This document shows positions 1 through 13,472 of a DNA stretch of 64,000 nt, piece by piece. The stretch comes from Strix aluco. Taxonomy: Eukaryota > Chordata > Aves > Strigiformes > Strigidae. How positions within the stretch are numbered: position 1 is the first letter of the stretch; the number at the start of each line of letters is the position of its first letter. A program made the translations under genes and the position numbers. The stretch is from NCBI RefSeq assembly GCF_031877795.1, contig NC_133970.1, positions 47,932,828-47,996,827 on the forward strand. The letters are read 5' to 3'. The notes under the pieces are model-generated. The model ran no database searches, was not told the DNA's origin, and saw only the letters and a list, made by a program, of their open reading frames with translations.

Positions 1-1079
1 CACACTGGGTAATGAACCCTCTTTGAGGGACAACACTATCAGGCATGGGAAAATAGATATTACAACACATGAGGAATATTAATTGCTTGATGAGCCATAT
101 AGCTGCATTCCTCTGGACAAGCCAAGACTTATTAGTTTTAAGGCTCCCATGGGCTCTGTCTGAGCAGGGATGTGCTGGTTCCTAAGGTCTGTTTGTAGTT
201 TTTCTTGGATGATGTATTAAAAAAAATGGTTTTGAAGCAAGAAATCAAATAAAAGTTTCCAACTACTGAAAATTAAGGGCATGGAAGTTTCCAACTACTG
301 AAAATTAAGGGCATGGGAGAATTAATTTTGTCTTGTGATTTTTTTTATTTATTTATTTTTATTTTTTTCCCTCTTCCCCTCCTAGATGAGACACACAGCT
401 CAATGGATTGTCATATTCCTACATATCCCTTCTGGCTGATCCCAGTTATTAACGATGCCCTCTCAGAAGCCCCAAGAGGATTTCCTCATCTGTCATAATC
501 CTAACAATTCCAGCAGGATCATGAAGCAAACCCAAAAACTCGAGGTTGTTCTCCTAATCTCCAGACTAATCAATTGCTCAGTGATGTGGAGTTTCTGCAG
601 GATTTCTGTTACAAGCTATGTTTCTCCATCCCCATCCTGCCCCCTGTTTTTCAGCTTCTCATATTTCCACACTCTTAACAAGCTTTCAATGCTGGTTCTG
701 CCTCTTGTGGTCTCGAACTTCTGTTTTTGAGCCTTGTTTTTGCCTCTTCTTTTGACTCAAGCTATCATCTCTAATGCTAACGATCTCAAAAGTTGTAATT
801 TATAGCTTTCTGTGGACTAAAGTGACAAACTAAAATCGAGCACCTATTTACACTGCTAGGAATCCCCCATCACCTTTCATTGTACGCCCTGCTTCTCTAG
901 ATGGGAGTCATTGGAGGGCATTATCTTAATCCTAAATAGCTTCTAAGAGAGGAACATACATATGTACTGCAATCTTTTTGGAGTGAGAGTGTGCCCTGAA
1001 GTACTGAGCTAAAGCTCACTACTTTTGCTTTATTTTGTTAAACAAGGAATCATTCCGTCTTCCTAGCGTTGCCTTGAGT
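1..1079. other. Upstream intergenic sequence, no gene seen
   Basis: AT-rich single-copy-looking sequence with no convincing coding region, RNA gene or known repeat. Short ORFs such as 313-498 and 455-730 have low-complexity translations and no family resemblance, so I do not call them. The only structure seen is the short tandem duplication at 253-316. From ELOVL7 synteny in other vertebrates (ERCC8 next to ELOVL7) this would be intergenic sequence, but nothing here proves it. Confidence 0.5.
253..316. repeat. 32-bp perfect tandem duplication
   Basis: The unit at 253-284 (starting AAGTTTCCAAC, ending GGGCATGG) is repeated immediately at 285-316 without mismatch. A perfect two-copy repeat suggests a recent local duplication. 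No function is implied. Confidence 0.85.
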
Positions 1080-1880
1080 GACCCTTAGTTGCCACCGATC
1101 CCTCAGCATCAAGAAGCCGCGCTGCAATTCGGACTTCTCCGTGCTCGCAGAAAGCGCTAGTGAGAGATTAAGGGGCGTCTGGAGAAACTCCTGAATACCG
1201 CAGCAGTGGAGATCACAACGGGGAGAAAATCAGCTGTCTTTTTCCTATTCTTAGCCTAGACCCCTCCACCCGGTCCCCCAGGGAGGCCGGCCGCGGGGGA
1301 AGGGGCAGCCCCCAGAGCCGTGGGGGACGGCACGGCTTCCTGCCGCGGGCCACTCGCCCGCCCCTGGGCGCAGATGTCAAATTGTGCCCGAAACCCCCCC
1401 TCCGCCTCTCGGGAGGTGGCGGGAAAAGCAGCGGCGGAGCTGGTGACTCAGTGCTGCTGGCGCGGTCCCAGACGCGAGTGTGGGTGTGAGCGCGTCGGAG
1501 GGCGGTGCTGCGGCGGCGGATGCCGAGCGGGCCAAGGAGTCCCCGCCTGCGTGCCTTCCCGTCCCGCCTCGTGGTTGCTGCCTGGCGGCTGCGGGGACTG
1601 GTGGGGTTGTGTTGCTGCTGTGTGAGTGGTCTCGGTGAGACCGGGAAACTTCGGGGTGCGGGAGGGCGCCAGCTGCCCGCTAGCCTCTGCGGCGGCGTGG
1701 CGTGGCGTGGCGGGCGCGGGGTCTGGGGTGGTGTTGGGGAGGGGCGAGGCGGGTGCGTGTTCCTCCGGCCTCCGCCGTTCCTGCGTGGGGTTTCTCCCGC
1801 ACTTGTGCGCGTAGGGCTGGGTGGGTTGGGGCTGGGTCTGGGCCCTGGGATGCCTCCTGCCTACCTACCCCCCGAGCTTC
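1080..1880 (+). promoter_or_regulatory. ELOVL7: CpG-island promoter, probably of ELOVL7
   Basis: Base composition changes sharply at about 1080 from AT-rich to GC/CpG-rich (GGCCGGCCGCGG, GCGGCGGCGGATG and similar), as in a vertebrate CpG-island promoter. A perfect AP-1/TRE motif TGACTCA lies at 1444-1450. No TATA box is evident. GC-rich sequence is followed by good + strand splice donors near 1622 and 1635. The next + strand gene is ELOVL7, whose ATG exon starts with a splice acceptor at 35078, so an upstream non-coding exon is required and this is the best candidate. Assignment to ELOVL7 is inference from orientation and position. Confidence 0.65.
1450..1621 (+). other. ELOVL7: Probable non-coding first exon of ELOVL7 (5' UTR)
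   Basis: The GC-rich segment after the AP-1 motif ends at a donor-like CTGT/GTGAGT junction (GT at 1622-1623). A second donor, CG/GTGAGA, lies at 1634-1639. The transcription start is not visible and the left boundary is a guess. The long GC-rich ORFs here (for example 1505-2011) continue across the donors into a degenerate minisatellite and look fortuitous. RNA-seq would settle the exon. Confidence 0.4.
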
Positions 1881-1889
1881 CAGGTTGTG

Positions 1890-2360
1890 CCCGCACCCCC
1901 CATGCCTCTCCTGCAAATCCCTGGCTGTGCCTCTTCCCTCTATCTTCAGGCTGCACCTGCATCCCTGGTCCTTGTCCCCGTCTGCACTTTCCCCCCAAAC
2001 TGTCTGGCTGAGCCTCGCAGTCCCTGTCTCTCCAAACCCCTGGCTGTGCCTCCATCAGTCTCCCAAACCCCCGTCTGTGCCCTGCTGTGCCTTTCCCCCA
2101 AACTCTCTGGCTGTACCCTGCAGTCCCTGCCTCCCCAAACCCCAGTTAGTGACTTGCTGTGCCTTCACCCCCAAACACTTTGTCTGTGCCCCACAGTGCC
2201 TATTCCCCCAAAACCCCTGGCTGTGCCTCACACCCTGCAGTGCCTGGCCCTCAAGTTCTCTGGATGTGCCCCACACCCCATGGTGTCTATCCCCTTAAAC
2301 CCTCTGGCTGTTCCCCCCACTGCCTGTCCCTCTAAGCCCTCTGGCTATACCCCACATGCA
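1890..2360. repeat. Degenerate C-rich minisatellite in ELOVL7 intron 1
   Basis: Variants of a unit of roughly 30-60 bp recur about ten times, each containing a CCCAAACCCCTGGCTGTGCC-like core (around 1915, 2001, 2037, 2066, 2101, 2160, 2215, 2300 and 2340). The strand is pyrimidine-rich. The repeat produces long overlapping ORFs on both strands, which I regard as non-coding. It lies just downstream of the presumed first exon. Confidence 0.7.
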
Positions 2361-5300
2361 CTGAGGTCATTTTCCTGTCTTGAATAACAAGTCACACCAA
2401 GGATGAAGCATGGGGATGGCTTCTGCCTTGCACAAGGAGGCTGCATCAGGGATTTTATTCTTGAAAAATGCCTTTTCCCCATCCACACCCCAGAGAGAAG
2501 AGTGGTCCTAGATGTCAAGAAATGGAGGCCTCTTTCTCTGCAGGGGCAAAGGTTGGAGGCAGCCAGGGGAGAGGTGTGGCCTATGTGGTTAAAATTATGA
2601 TATTAAAATGTAGGGCTGGACTAGACTATGTCTAGTCAGGGGTTTGTCTAGCAAGTTGAAAGTGGGGCAGTTGTCTGGCTTGCTGCCTTCTTCCTCAGAG
2701 GAGATAGGTCTCTGCTGCTGTGCATGGTGAGTCTGTTCCCCAAGGACTAGCAGCAGCAAGGCCGTGAGCTGAGGGAGCAGGTGTGTGCCAGCATGTGTGG
2801 CTAACAGTGCTGCATTGGGTCAGTCCCTTGGACTTGCCCTTTGCAACCATGGATGTTGCATGCGTTGTTTGAGCATTGTAAGTATGCTGATACTTAATTT
2901 GTAAATATGTTGTAAGTATGTTGACACTTTGGTTGGGTTTTGGGCTTAGCTGCTGCTAGGATAGAATTGGGTGATGCTTGAAAAGGTGTAGTTAGGCCGC
3001 AGACCAACTCTTAACTGACTTCTTTGCTTGCTTGTGTAGGAAATCAAGATAAGTTAACTAAAGCTGTTCAGACAAAACAAAAACCTTATAGCTGTGTATG
3101 GATACCCTCTTCCATACTACACTGTGTGTAGGTCTGTACTGAACATTGCCATGTGGGAGAAGTTTGAACAAGTTTTTCTGGTTGTTCGGAGCAGCCTGGG
3201 AACTCCAGGCTGCCTGATTATTCTGCTGCTCAGCATCTGGGGTGCTGCCTGGGAAGTATTTGGGCTGCCTTGGGTAGGGGTAGCATTGTTGTGTATCAAC
3301 ATGGTGTTAAGCAGTGTGGACGTACCTTGAAAATGTTTCACTGAGGAACAGGTGCATCTGTATTTACATGTTTGCTTGAAGAAAAAGTACAAAGGCCTAG
3401 GATATGAAAACCTAGCCAAACATAGGCTTAAAGTCTTCCTAGGCAGCACCTGTTGCAAGTGTTGGGAATAATGAAGCTTTTATGGTATTTCATTATAACG
3501 TGTCAATCAACTTCCTATTAAACAGTATTTATTTACTGGTAGAGTGAGGCATGTTATGATACAGGAAGCAATGTTCATGGAATGTGTTGGGAAAGATGCC
3601 ATGGCATTAGTCAGGTAATACATGCCAAATAGGATTTGACTAGTTGTGAAGCTCAACGAATACCATGAAATACCTATCAACTAATTATATACCAGTAAAA
3701 GAACTAATCAGATATGTTTCTATATCCTGACACAACATGACTTGATGGCCTTTGGTGAGTGTGCTTCCCTGTGCCCTTCCTGGCTTTGTTTCACTCCACT
3801 GCAATAAACTGGGAAACTTTTTTTTTTCTACCTTGTATTCCTGCTCTTCCTCATGAATCTACTTCTACCCTACCCAGTACTTCTCGTTTCATGCTTATCT
3901 TATCTCTTCCTCAGGCCTGCCCCTGCCCAGTTGCTCCACATCTGCCCACACCTCCAGAAATCTGTATGTTGAGCGAGGCAGAGGGGTGAGGAGGGACAGG
4001 CATGGGAGGTGTGTGTGCAGTGAGGGAAGTGGGAGGATGTTGCCTCTCTGCTGTGTTCAGGTGCAGGAGGTAGAAGGAAGCCGGGATCCCTTCCTGAATC
4101 TTTGTTAGCTGCTTGTTGAAATCATGTTTGTTTGTCATATTCTGGATCTAGTTTTGCAGACTTCATGTGGCATCTCTCCCTCCCTGACACCTCTCTGTCC
4201 AGGCATTGCTGTCAGAGGCTGCTGCCCTGTAATTCTCATGGGGAAGGCTGGTGCAAGCTCCCTGGTCTGCCCCAGCTGAAATAAGATAGTTTAGCTCCCA
4301 ACTGTGGGTTAAACTAATCTGACTTGCTTTGTCTGAAGTGGATTAAAGACAATTTGGGTATTGTGGTATCTATGGGTAGTAGAGCTATGGCACATAGGCA
4401 AAGATGGGGTAGTGTCATCTTCAGTGGTACAGCATGATTTTATAAAAATCATTTTATAGTCCAACTTTAATACTGATTTCAGATTAGTAGATGTCTGAAG
4501 CTTTAAGTTACTTCCCAAATCCTGGGTAGCTGAAAAAGAAGAAATACTCCATTCCTCTCACTTATTACTCTGTCCTTCACAGCAGCTTTTCACCCTTCTG
4601 GTTTTCTTTCCTGAAGTCACAGCAGGTGACACACACAGGTGCAGTTTTTAATTGGTTTCCCTGTTGCCCAAGTACATATTAAGTTTGAAAACTGACAGAT
4701 TTGATTACATTTTTCTCTACTGCAATTTATGGATGCTTCAAACAGCAGTTCTGGTAAGCCTTTATGAGTATTTAGGAGGAAGCTGTTCTGTGGTTGGAAG
4801 CTGCCCCCGAGGCAGAAAGGAATGGGATATAAGTACTGGGAAACTCAGAGGCTATTCAAACACTAAGAATAATTGTTGCCATAAAAAAGATTTAAAGCAT
4901 GTTACAAAAGCTTCATGGTTGTTTTAGGTTTAATTTTAGGAGCTTTCTGCTCACTTAAAATTACTTTAAATGTTATTTAAAAGTGAGATAGTTACTCTGC
5001 ATTGTTGTACAGTGCTAGCAAGGAGGTCCCATGTCCTTGCCCAAGGGCCTTCCCTCCAGTATCCAGGCTCAGTGCTGCATCTAGAGGTCAAATGCAGCCT
5101 AAATGGTGAAAAGTAAACCTTTTACTACTGGAAAATATCAGATTATTAGAACAAAAACATAGCATTAACAAAATAAATAATTCATTTTGTAAGCCTGATG
5201 GTACTTTTTTTTAAAGGCAAGAAAATGAAAGCCAGAGGGTCACGCAGTACAGTTTTATTTTCTGTAGCCTGTTGTCAAATGTTCAATTTACAAAAAGTTT

Positions 5301-8300
5301 TGAAAAGTTGTGAGTGATGTAGCAGTTAAGAATTTTTCTATCCTTCTGATACTTAGTTGAAATCCAAAAAGTGATAGAAACTATTTCAGCTGAAATTAAA
5401 TATGTAAGTTTACCCTGATGAGAGACATCAGAGCAACTTGGATGTCTCTTTACCTGTCTTTTGTTTCAGTGTTTAATGCTGACTGTTGAACTGGAAATGT
5501 TGAATAGTGTGTTTGTTCTGTTTTTTTGTTTGTGGGGTTTTCTTTACTCAAATCATGTAGTAAAATGCTTTCCATGTGTCTGTTGATGTATGTCTTGATT
5601 TTTTTTTTTAAATTATTTTTTTCTGCATGTATTTTTGCTATTTATGTTCTGTCTGCTTACGATGGTCACACAAGATGTTTTATCACTGAAGATGTTGACT
5701 AGAAAAGACATATAAGTAGTTCATAAATTGAGTATTGTGAGAATACACAGTTTAGAGCAACACAGGTGTAAAAGTGTTGTTATTTTTGTACCAGATGAGA
5801 ATCTGAGGAACCGAATTTCAGTAGCATTTTTAACTTTGAATCCTGAGCTACCACACAAATCTGTTAAAAACTACTTGTAAAGCCTATCCAGCCCAAACAA
5901 AGCTCTGTGTTCCACCTGCAGGGTGGCAACAGGTATCACAAGGAGGACAAGTTTAGGTGTCAATAAATAAACTCTATGAATCATCTTATTTGCCAGGAGC
6001 AATGGTATTCAGATTGCCCCTCTTAACTGTGTCAGGGCTGTGTTATTCATCACAATAAAAGCAGTGAATGCTGACTCATGATACCAACTTAAGCTGATGT
6101 AGTTTCATAGCATTTCTTTTATCCTGAGTGCTTTTGCCCTTGTGTCACCTTTCTGTTATGCTGGTATAACCCTTGGTGAAGGCCAGTGCTGAAGTGCACT
6201 GAGGGAACTGGTCTGGGTTAAAAATACCCTTTCCTTTTCTGCAGGACTGTCTCCCCTGCATTGGATCTGTTTCTCAATCTGTTTTATTATGCAGCCAGAA
6301 ATCAGTTGTTCCAGCACAAGTCAAGGGTAATGTAGGAGCAGGTATGAGGAGTAATGGGGGGAGAGGTTGATTAAAATTACATTGGTATCGTTAAAAGCGC
6401 TCTTATAATTGCAACCTTACCCTGTAAACAGTCAGACTTGCTCTGCTTGAGCAGGCAATACTCAAGAGAAGATGCTTGTAGCAACTGTATGGATTCCTAC
6501 ATGATGCCTGCATATGTTTAATCGTATTGTGAATTCTTTGGATTGTCTTTTATATTGATATGGTGCCTTGCACGTTGGGTCCTGTGCCTAGAGACTCTAT
6601 TGTGAATATGAGTGTAACTCTGTATGGTGCACTGCAAAAACCCATACAAAGGAATAGTATGTAGAGTGCAAAAAGTTTCTACAAGCATCTCCTGGACTGG
6701 AATTCAAGAGAATGCTACTATCCCAGCAATGGCATTCTGAGTTTATATGTATGTCTGAGATAAAAACATAGCTTACTAAGAATAACTCTATTCCTTTTAT
6801 TCTTTGTTTTTGAACAAAAGAAGAGGAAAATTCTTGCTGGAGTCTGAAACACAAAGGTCAGTTTGTTGACTTGGAAATAATTTGCATTGTATCATCAATC
6901 CTGAAATGGCTTAAAACAAAGCCACAAAACCCTGACTCAGTGCTTTTCTGTACACTTTTAGAGTACAGGTGTGGTTCACGTTGGTACTGTGCCCAAAAGT
7001 TGAGGTGACAAGTGGAGTTTTTCTTTTTTTAATTGGGTTTTGCCTGATCTATTAAAAAGTAAAGTGCCTAGAAAGTGTTACCAGTAGTTGATGCTGATGT
7101 TTTTTGATATGTACCTGAGCAGAATGCAAGGGAAGGAGAAACTTCTTGGTTTAGAACTGTTGTTGCTGGTGGGTGATCTTTTTGAGGGGGGGGGGAAAAA
7201 GTGTTTCTTTTTAGTTAAGTTTTGAAATACAGTATTTGTCAAATGCATTTTTTTTTTTAAGGACTTTATAGCCAATATTTTAATTTGTTTTCTTTTGGTA
7301 AAATGTTCTTTGGTTTTGTTTTTAATTAAAAGGTATTGACTGAAGCATCAAGAATATCAGGGTTATAGGTCAGATGTGCTCATTTAAGTAAATACTGTGG
7401 TATTTGTTTACCATGTGGCTTTACAAATAGATGGGGATGGGCAGCACGGAAAAGTCTATAGTCTGTTCAGAGAAGTAGTAGCTGGTAATGTTGCCTCTTC
7501 CTGTACAGGTGAAAATTACTTAAATTAGGGTATACTGCAATTGAATACTTCAGTGTATTTTACAGTGTTTCCTTCTTTTATTTGCTTAGATGCACTGTTG
7601 GAAATATCTGGATTAAATACATTCTTTAATCACTTTTTGTAGTCAGAGTCTTGTGGTTTGTCTTTTCAGTACTGAAATAAAAGATTCATTTTTGAGACTT
7701 TTAACTGTACAGAATGGGTCTGACAAGCTTAATGAAATTATTGTAATGCACTTTGGAAGTGCCCTGTCCACCCTTGTCTCTTGTGACTAAGGTGTGTAGA
7801 AGACACTGCATACAAAAGCCAAGAGGCTAATGAAGTAAGCTCAGTGTTCACTGTCAACTTTGAAATTAAACCTTTTGCAAAACTACTTGTGAGCTGTGTT
7901 CCTCAGAAACTGTTACAGATATTAATTCCTTCAGTCACTTGCATTTTTACTATTGTGCTAACAACATCGTTTCTATAGCATCTTTTGTTCTGTACCAAGT
8001 TAGGTTATTGAAGAGGAGTCTGCTTGAGTTCGTTTTTACATGAAGTAATACAACGGCAAGGTTGTAAATAGCTTTATGCATAGCTCTGGTGTTCAGGAAG
8101 TCCACTCATTTTAACTTCCAACCATGAACATGACTCTTACGTTTTGGAGAAGGGAGAAGGTTAGGAGGAGGGAGTGCAAAACAGAAGCTGTTAGAGCTTT
8201 CTGTGCCTCCCTTCAAGTCCTTTAATGAGTGTTTGAAATGTTATGGAGTGAGAAATCCCCCAGCTGAAGTTCAGATTATCCTGAAACTGCTTCTCTTAAA

Positions 8301-8840
8301 CTGAAGTGGTCCATTGATCAAGTTAGGGGAGTTTATCTGGAAGTTGCAGAAAAAAAGTTTCCTGAATGTGGACTGGACAATGCTGAGTTCTGGTTTGATC
8401 TGGAGTTCTTCCCAATGTTTTGAAATGAGGCTGCTACTGTATTTTAAAACTGAACAGCTTAGATACCTACTTTGACCTACATTTAAAAGTATGGGATGGA
8501 AAATTGCCTCTGGAGCTGTGGAAATTGTGCAATTTGGTGTTCTTGCTTTTATCCTGTAGACTTTACACATACACTTGTAAAGTGGGCTTGCATGCCATTG
8601 GTTGCCTTCATCCAAGGTGCTGGAGCATTGGACAAAACTTAATTGGATCTAGACAGAGTTTTGTGATAAGGAAGAGAGCTGCTTTTACAGATGGTGAAAT
8701 TATATGACCTTGACTCATCTGTTGAGACAACAGCAGTGGGAAGAGGTCCAGTCTTCCATTCCAGTCAGTGGGAAAGCATTGTGCTTTTTGGATATAGTCA
8801 GCTGGATGAACCTGCAGCGATGTAATGTGTATGGAAGACA
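2361..8840. other. ELOVL7 intron 1, single-copy-looking
   Basis: AT-rich sequence without a recognisable exon, RNA gene or mobile element. ORFs here are under about 115 codons, show no domain resemblance and lack plausible splice context. Homopolymer runs occur near 5210, 5600, 7190 and 7250. Taken as intronic because it lies between the CpG island and the ELOVL7 ATG exon on the same strand. Confidence 0.5.
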
Positions 8841-10530
8841 GTGAACGTGGGTGAAAGCAAATTCACCCACACTCACTGCAAAATGGGAGCCCTGGCTACA
8901 ACTGATGTTGAGAAGGCTGAGGTATTCAACAGCTCTTTTGCCTCAGTCTTCACTGGCAAGTGCTATAGGGATACTGCACAACTCACAGAATCCAAAGTCA
9001 GGGACTGGGAGAATGGAGAACTGTCCACTGTAGGAGAAAGTCAGGTTTGAAACCATCTAAGGAACCTGAAGGGGCACAAGTCCATGGGACCTGATGAGAT
9101 GCATCCGTGGGTCCTGAGGGAACTGGCAGATGAAGTTGATAAGCCACTCTCCATCATATTTGAAAAGTCGTGGCAGACTGGTGAAGTTCCCAGTGACTAG
9201 AAAAGAGGAAATATAAACCCCATTTTTAAAAAGGGAAAAAGGAAAACCTGGGGAACTACAGGCTGGTCAGTCTTACCTCTGTGCCCAGCAAGATCATGGA
9301 GCACATCCTCCTGGAAGCTATGCTAAGGAACATGGAAAACAGAGAGAGGTGATTGGTGACAGCCAACATGGCTTCACAAAGGGCAAATAGTGACTGAAAA
9401 ATTTGGTGGCCTTCTACAATGGAGTTACAGCATTGGTGGATAAGAGAAGAGTGAATGATGTCATCTACCTGGACTTGTGCAAAGCATTTGACACTATCCT
9501 GCACGACATCCTTGTCTCTGAAATGGAGAGACATGGATTAAACAGGTGACCACTCGGTGGATAAGGAATTGGCTGGATGGTCACACCCAAAGTGTTGCAG
9601 TCAATGGTTTGATGTCCAGGTGGAGACCAGTGATGAGTGGTGTCCCTTGGGGGTTGGTATTGGGATCAGTATTATTTAACATCTTTGTCAGGGATGTGGA
9701 CAGTGGGATTGAGCTCACCCTCAGCAAGTTTGCTGACAACACCAAGCTGGAGGGAAGAGATGTGCCATCCAGAGGGACCTTAACAGGCTTGAGAGGTGGG
9801 CCTGTGCAAACCTCATGGAGTTCAACAAGGCCAAGTGCAAGGTCCTGCACGTGGGTCAGGGCAACCCCCAGTATCAGTACAGGCTGGGGATGAAGGGATT
9901 GAGAGCAGCCCTGCAGAGAAGGACTTGGGTGTACTGGTGGATGAAAAGCTGGACATGAGTCAGCAATGTGTGCTTGCAGCCCAGAAAGCCAACCGTGTCC
10001 TGGGCTGCATCAAGAGAAGTGTGGGCAGCAGGTTGAGGGAGGTGATTCTGCCCCTCTACTCCGCTCTGGTGAGACCCCACCTGGAGTACTGCATCCAGCT
10101 CAGATTAGGGGCTGGAGCACCTCCCCTATGAGGACAGGGTGAGAGAGTTGGGGTTGTTCAGCCTGGAGAAGAGAAGGCTCCAGGGAGACCTTATAGTGGC
10201 CTTCCAGTGCTTAAGGGGGGCTACAGGAAAGATGGGGAGGGGCTCTTTATCAGGGAGTGTAGGGATAGGATGAGGGGTAATGTTTTTAAACTGAAAGAGG
10301 GTAGATTTAGATGAGATATAAGGAAGAAATTTTTTGCGATGAGGGTGGTGAGGCAATGGACCCGGTTGCCCAGAGAAGCTGTGGCTGCCCCCTCCCTGTC
10401 AGTGTTCAAGGCCAGGTTGGACGGGGCTTTGGGCAACCTGGGCTAGTGGAAGGTGTCCTTGCCTATGGCAGGGGGATTGGAACTAGATGATCTTTAAGGT
10501 CCCTTCCAACCCAAACCATTCTACGATTCC
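8841..10530 (+). mobile_element. CR1 LINE, 5'-truncated and decayed (copy 1)
   Basis: The 3' half of a CR1 non-LTR retrotransposon. Fragments of the ORF2 reverse transcriptase are readable in shifting frames: a stretch about trapping a [11 protein letters not shown] motif and a [14 protein letters not shown] motif (9546-9893), followed by a decayed F-A-D-N in place of the catalytic F-A-D-D, then the conserved C-terminal part around 9796-10131. The 3' end carries the typical CR1 terminus (GGAACTAGATGATCTTTAAG near 10480, then CCATTCTACGATTC). Many frameshifts and stops show it is dead and older than the CR1 copies at 31.5 and 50.3 kb. Confidence 0.88.
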
Positions 10531-13468
10531 TTGGTTTGTATGTGAACAATAAAATCATCTTGAGGCAAGGTAGAAGAGAAAGAGCAGAGACAAACCACTA
10601 TGCTTAGAAACCCGCTTGGTTGATGAGGGCTGCAGTGTTGCTTTAGGTTTGGACAGCAGTGTGTAGCCTGGTAGTTTTACATAGTAACTATAATATTGAA
10701 CTGGTACCCAACACTTTGGTTTTGTTCACAGCTTTGCTGTGCTACCTGATGGAAAAGATGCCCCTTTTTCTCTGGTGAATGAATGGTCCATACAGAGAAT
10801 GAACCAAACACACTGAACTCTTCTGCAGTGCACTGAAATCTGTACGTGAAAAACGTTCTCTCGGAGTTTTTTTTGATAACTTAAATGCATAGTTATATAT
10901 AAGCCTAATCTTTCTTTGTACTGGAGACAGTCCAGTTTTCCTCTCCTTTGCTGCTGTTGCATGATGAGTAGACTATTAGATGCTTGTCTTTTTCTTGTAT
11001 ACTGGTGTTTTACAGTAACATTAGTATTAGGCTGAGTACTCTGATGCTTGCCAGGGTTCTGCATTGGAAGTATTGTCTCCTGTGTTATTCTGATGTGGCC
11101 CATCCACTGCCTAATGGACTTTGATGGGATAAATTTTTTTAGAGCTATTTGTATTTGGCAATCTTTCAGGATTGAAAAGAGGAAAAAAAGTAAGCACACT
11201 TGACATGGCCAGATGTAGCTGGTTTATCCCTACACGCTGTCTGGCTGAGCTGATCTATTTTAAACTGCAGTGGTGTCTTGTGGTCTTGGGTGGTCTCTGA
11301 ATGCTTGGAAAGATGGTAAAAACTACATTCTACTGTAGTAGTGGAAAATACTGATAGAAGATGGACAATCATTACAATATACCTGCGATTAAACATGCTT
11401 GTTAATGTGGTGTGTTTCATTCTGTTTTTCTGTGAAGTTATCAATCAGTGTTTTATGCTGATTTTAAAAAGCTGTAATGTTACAAACTCACAACCTACAT
11501 AATGCTGCTTTATACACTGTTTCTCAGCTTCCTGAAAGTGCAAAATACTGAAGACTCTTTAAAATTCCTGTTAGCAAAGGAACTAAGGTCTACCTAACTT
11601 GGATCTGGAACGGAAGTAAACCTTCACAGTTGGGTCATGTCATTAATATATTTTGCCCACATTGGGCTCTACTTTGCATTTTGTTATGCAAACTACTGCA
11701 TGTTGATTGCTCAGAAATTGAACAAAGAACTTGTATCCTTTTAAAGTTGAATTTTGATAACAAGATCTAGTTTACAAACTGTTGTAAGATACTTTTGCTA
11801 ATCAAGCCAGTTAATGTTTTTAGATGATTGAGAGTGTTATTTTCATGCAAGCTTTTGAGGTTAGGTTGTCATCTGAATATTGTCCCACACAGCATTGCTT
11901 TGCCCTTAGAGCAACCTTTTTCTTTTGTCTCCATAGGCCTTTGACTGCTCTGAGTCACCTTGACTGAATGTTTCCTCTCTCTAATGCTTGCAGGCAGCTA
12001 TGAATGTCCCTGTTCTATACTGTTTGTTGAGTTCTGGCCCCCAGGGCTTTCACAGGAACCCTTTGGAAGTCCAACATCTGTATAGTCCTTTGAAGGCTAC
12101 CTGCACAGCAAGTGCAAAAGAGCATTTCTGGAACTGCCATTATTACTGAGTCAAAGCAAAAGTGATCCCTTTCTTGTGTTCATACCATGTGCACAACCTC
12201 TGTGAAACTGGATCACCTTCCAAGGGGAGCAGTCACCTCAAAAGAGAAAGGTGCTGTGGAAAGTTTTCAACCACAAAGTAGTGCAAACAGCATCCAAGAC
12301 ATCTTTAGTGGTACCTAAAAACTTACTCAAATTTTATAACAGAATCAAACAAGGTTTTATAATATACTATTTTCCCTGTATTCATCCCTGGACTCAAAGT
12401 ATAAGCACAATTCAACCTTGATCATGGCTTTGACTACAGGGTGAGTCTGCAGGGTCACTTCCTCCAGCTGTCCCTAATATTCCGATGTCTCTTTACTATC
12501 TGTTCTCCACAGCTCTGTGATTCCTCCCTTGAGTACAGAGTACAACGGGCACTTACTGAGAAACATTTGGCTTTTTCATAAAGCATTTCCACCTCACCTC
12601 AGTTTCTGAAACTGCATTTCACTTCTGCAGTAATTCTGGTCAAGTATAAAATAATTATTTTTCTTTTTGTAAGTGGAGATCCTCTTTGGGATGCAGGAGG
12701 AAAACAGGATTGTCAGGAAAAATTAGAAGTCTATTCATGTTCCTATTGTTCTGTTTAGTTGTTCTGTCTGGGAGGCCCAAGTCTCCAAACAATGGTATAA
12801 TGTACCTTTGTGGGTTGCCTGACACTAATACTCATGAGTATGTTTTGTAGTGATTAACTAGACCTTTCATAATGCTGAAGAATGTTGATTTAAACAAAAA
12901 ATAACCACCCAAGGCCTTTATATCTCATGGTACATCCCTCAGTGATTTGGGACCTTCAACTGCAACTCTACAAATTATTACCTCCGGACTGGAAAGATTT
13001 AGGATGTGGCAGTCTAGTAGCTTCCTGGAGCACTCCAAAAAGCACGTTCACAACAGTAGTTGATGTGCTAAGACTGAACTTGGGAGCAGCAGCTTTTTTT
13101 ATGATACTTCCAGCAACTTATTGCCTACTACTTGTCATCGTGAGGCATTCTCATGTGGTTTGCTGTGGTATTTGTGGCATTTTTGGCTGGTGTAAATGAT
13201 CTTATCTACCCTTGCCTCTCCAGTAAAGGTAATGGTCTCACTAAAATTGGTTCTGCCAAGCCATATGCTTTAACTCAGCTGCAGTTAGTGGGCTCAGCTG
13301 TCTGCTGAGCCACAGGGGACCAGAGGCCAGCAAATGACTTTGCTCTTTTGACACAGCCCCTTCCATCATTTGCCTCCCACCCCCTATTTTTATAATGATG
13401 AAGACACATTTGTTTAAAGGTGTCTTCAGAAATGATATTAGGACAGCTGGCTTGAACCTAGGTGCACA
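10531..13468. other. ELOVL7 intron 1, nothing recognised
   Basis: Unremarkable AT-rich intronic sequence between a CR1 copy and provirus ERV-A. ORFs of up to 157 codons (for example 10726-11199 minus) show no family signal and are not called. Confidence 0.5.
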
Positions 13469-13472
13469 GTAT

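Noticed and set aside
1505..2387. Overlapping ORFs of 168, 188 and 198 codons in the CpG island and minisatellite
   Set aside because: Three frames are open at once, as expected from GC/C-rich repetitive DNA; the translations are repetitive and cross good splice donors.
10726..11199. 157-codon - strand ORF in intron 1
   Set aside because: No recognisable domain, no splice or promoter context, AT-rich intronic sequence.
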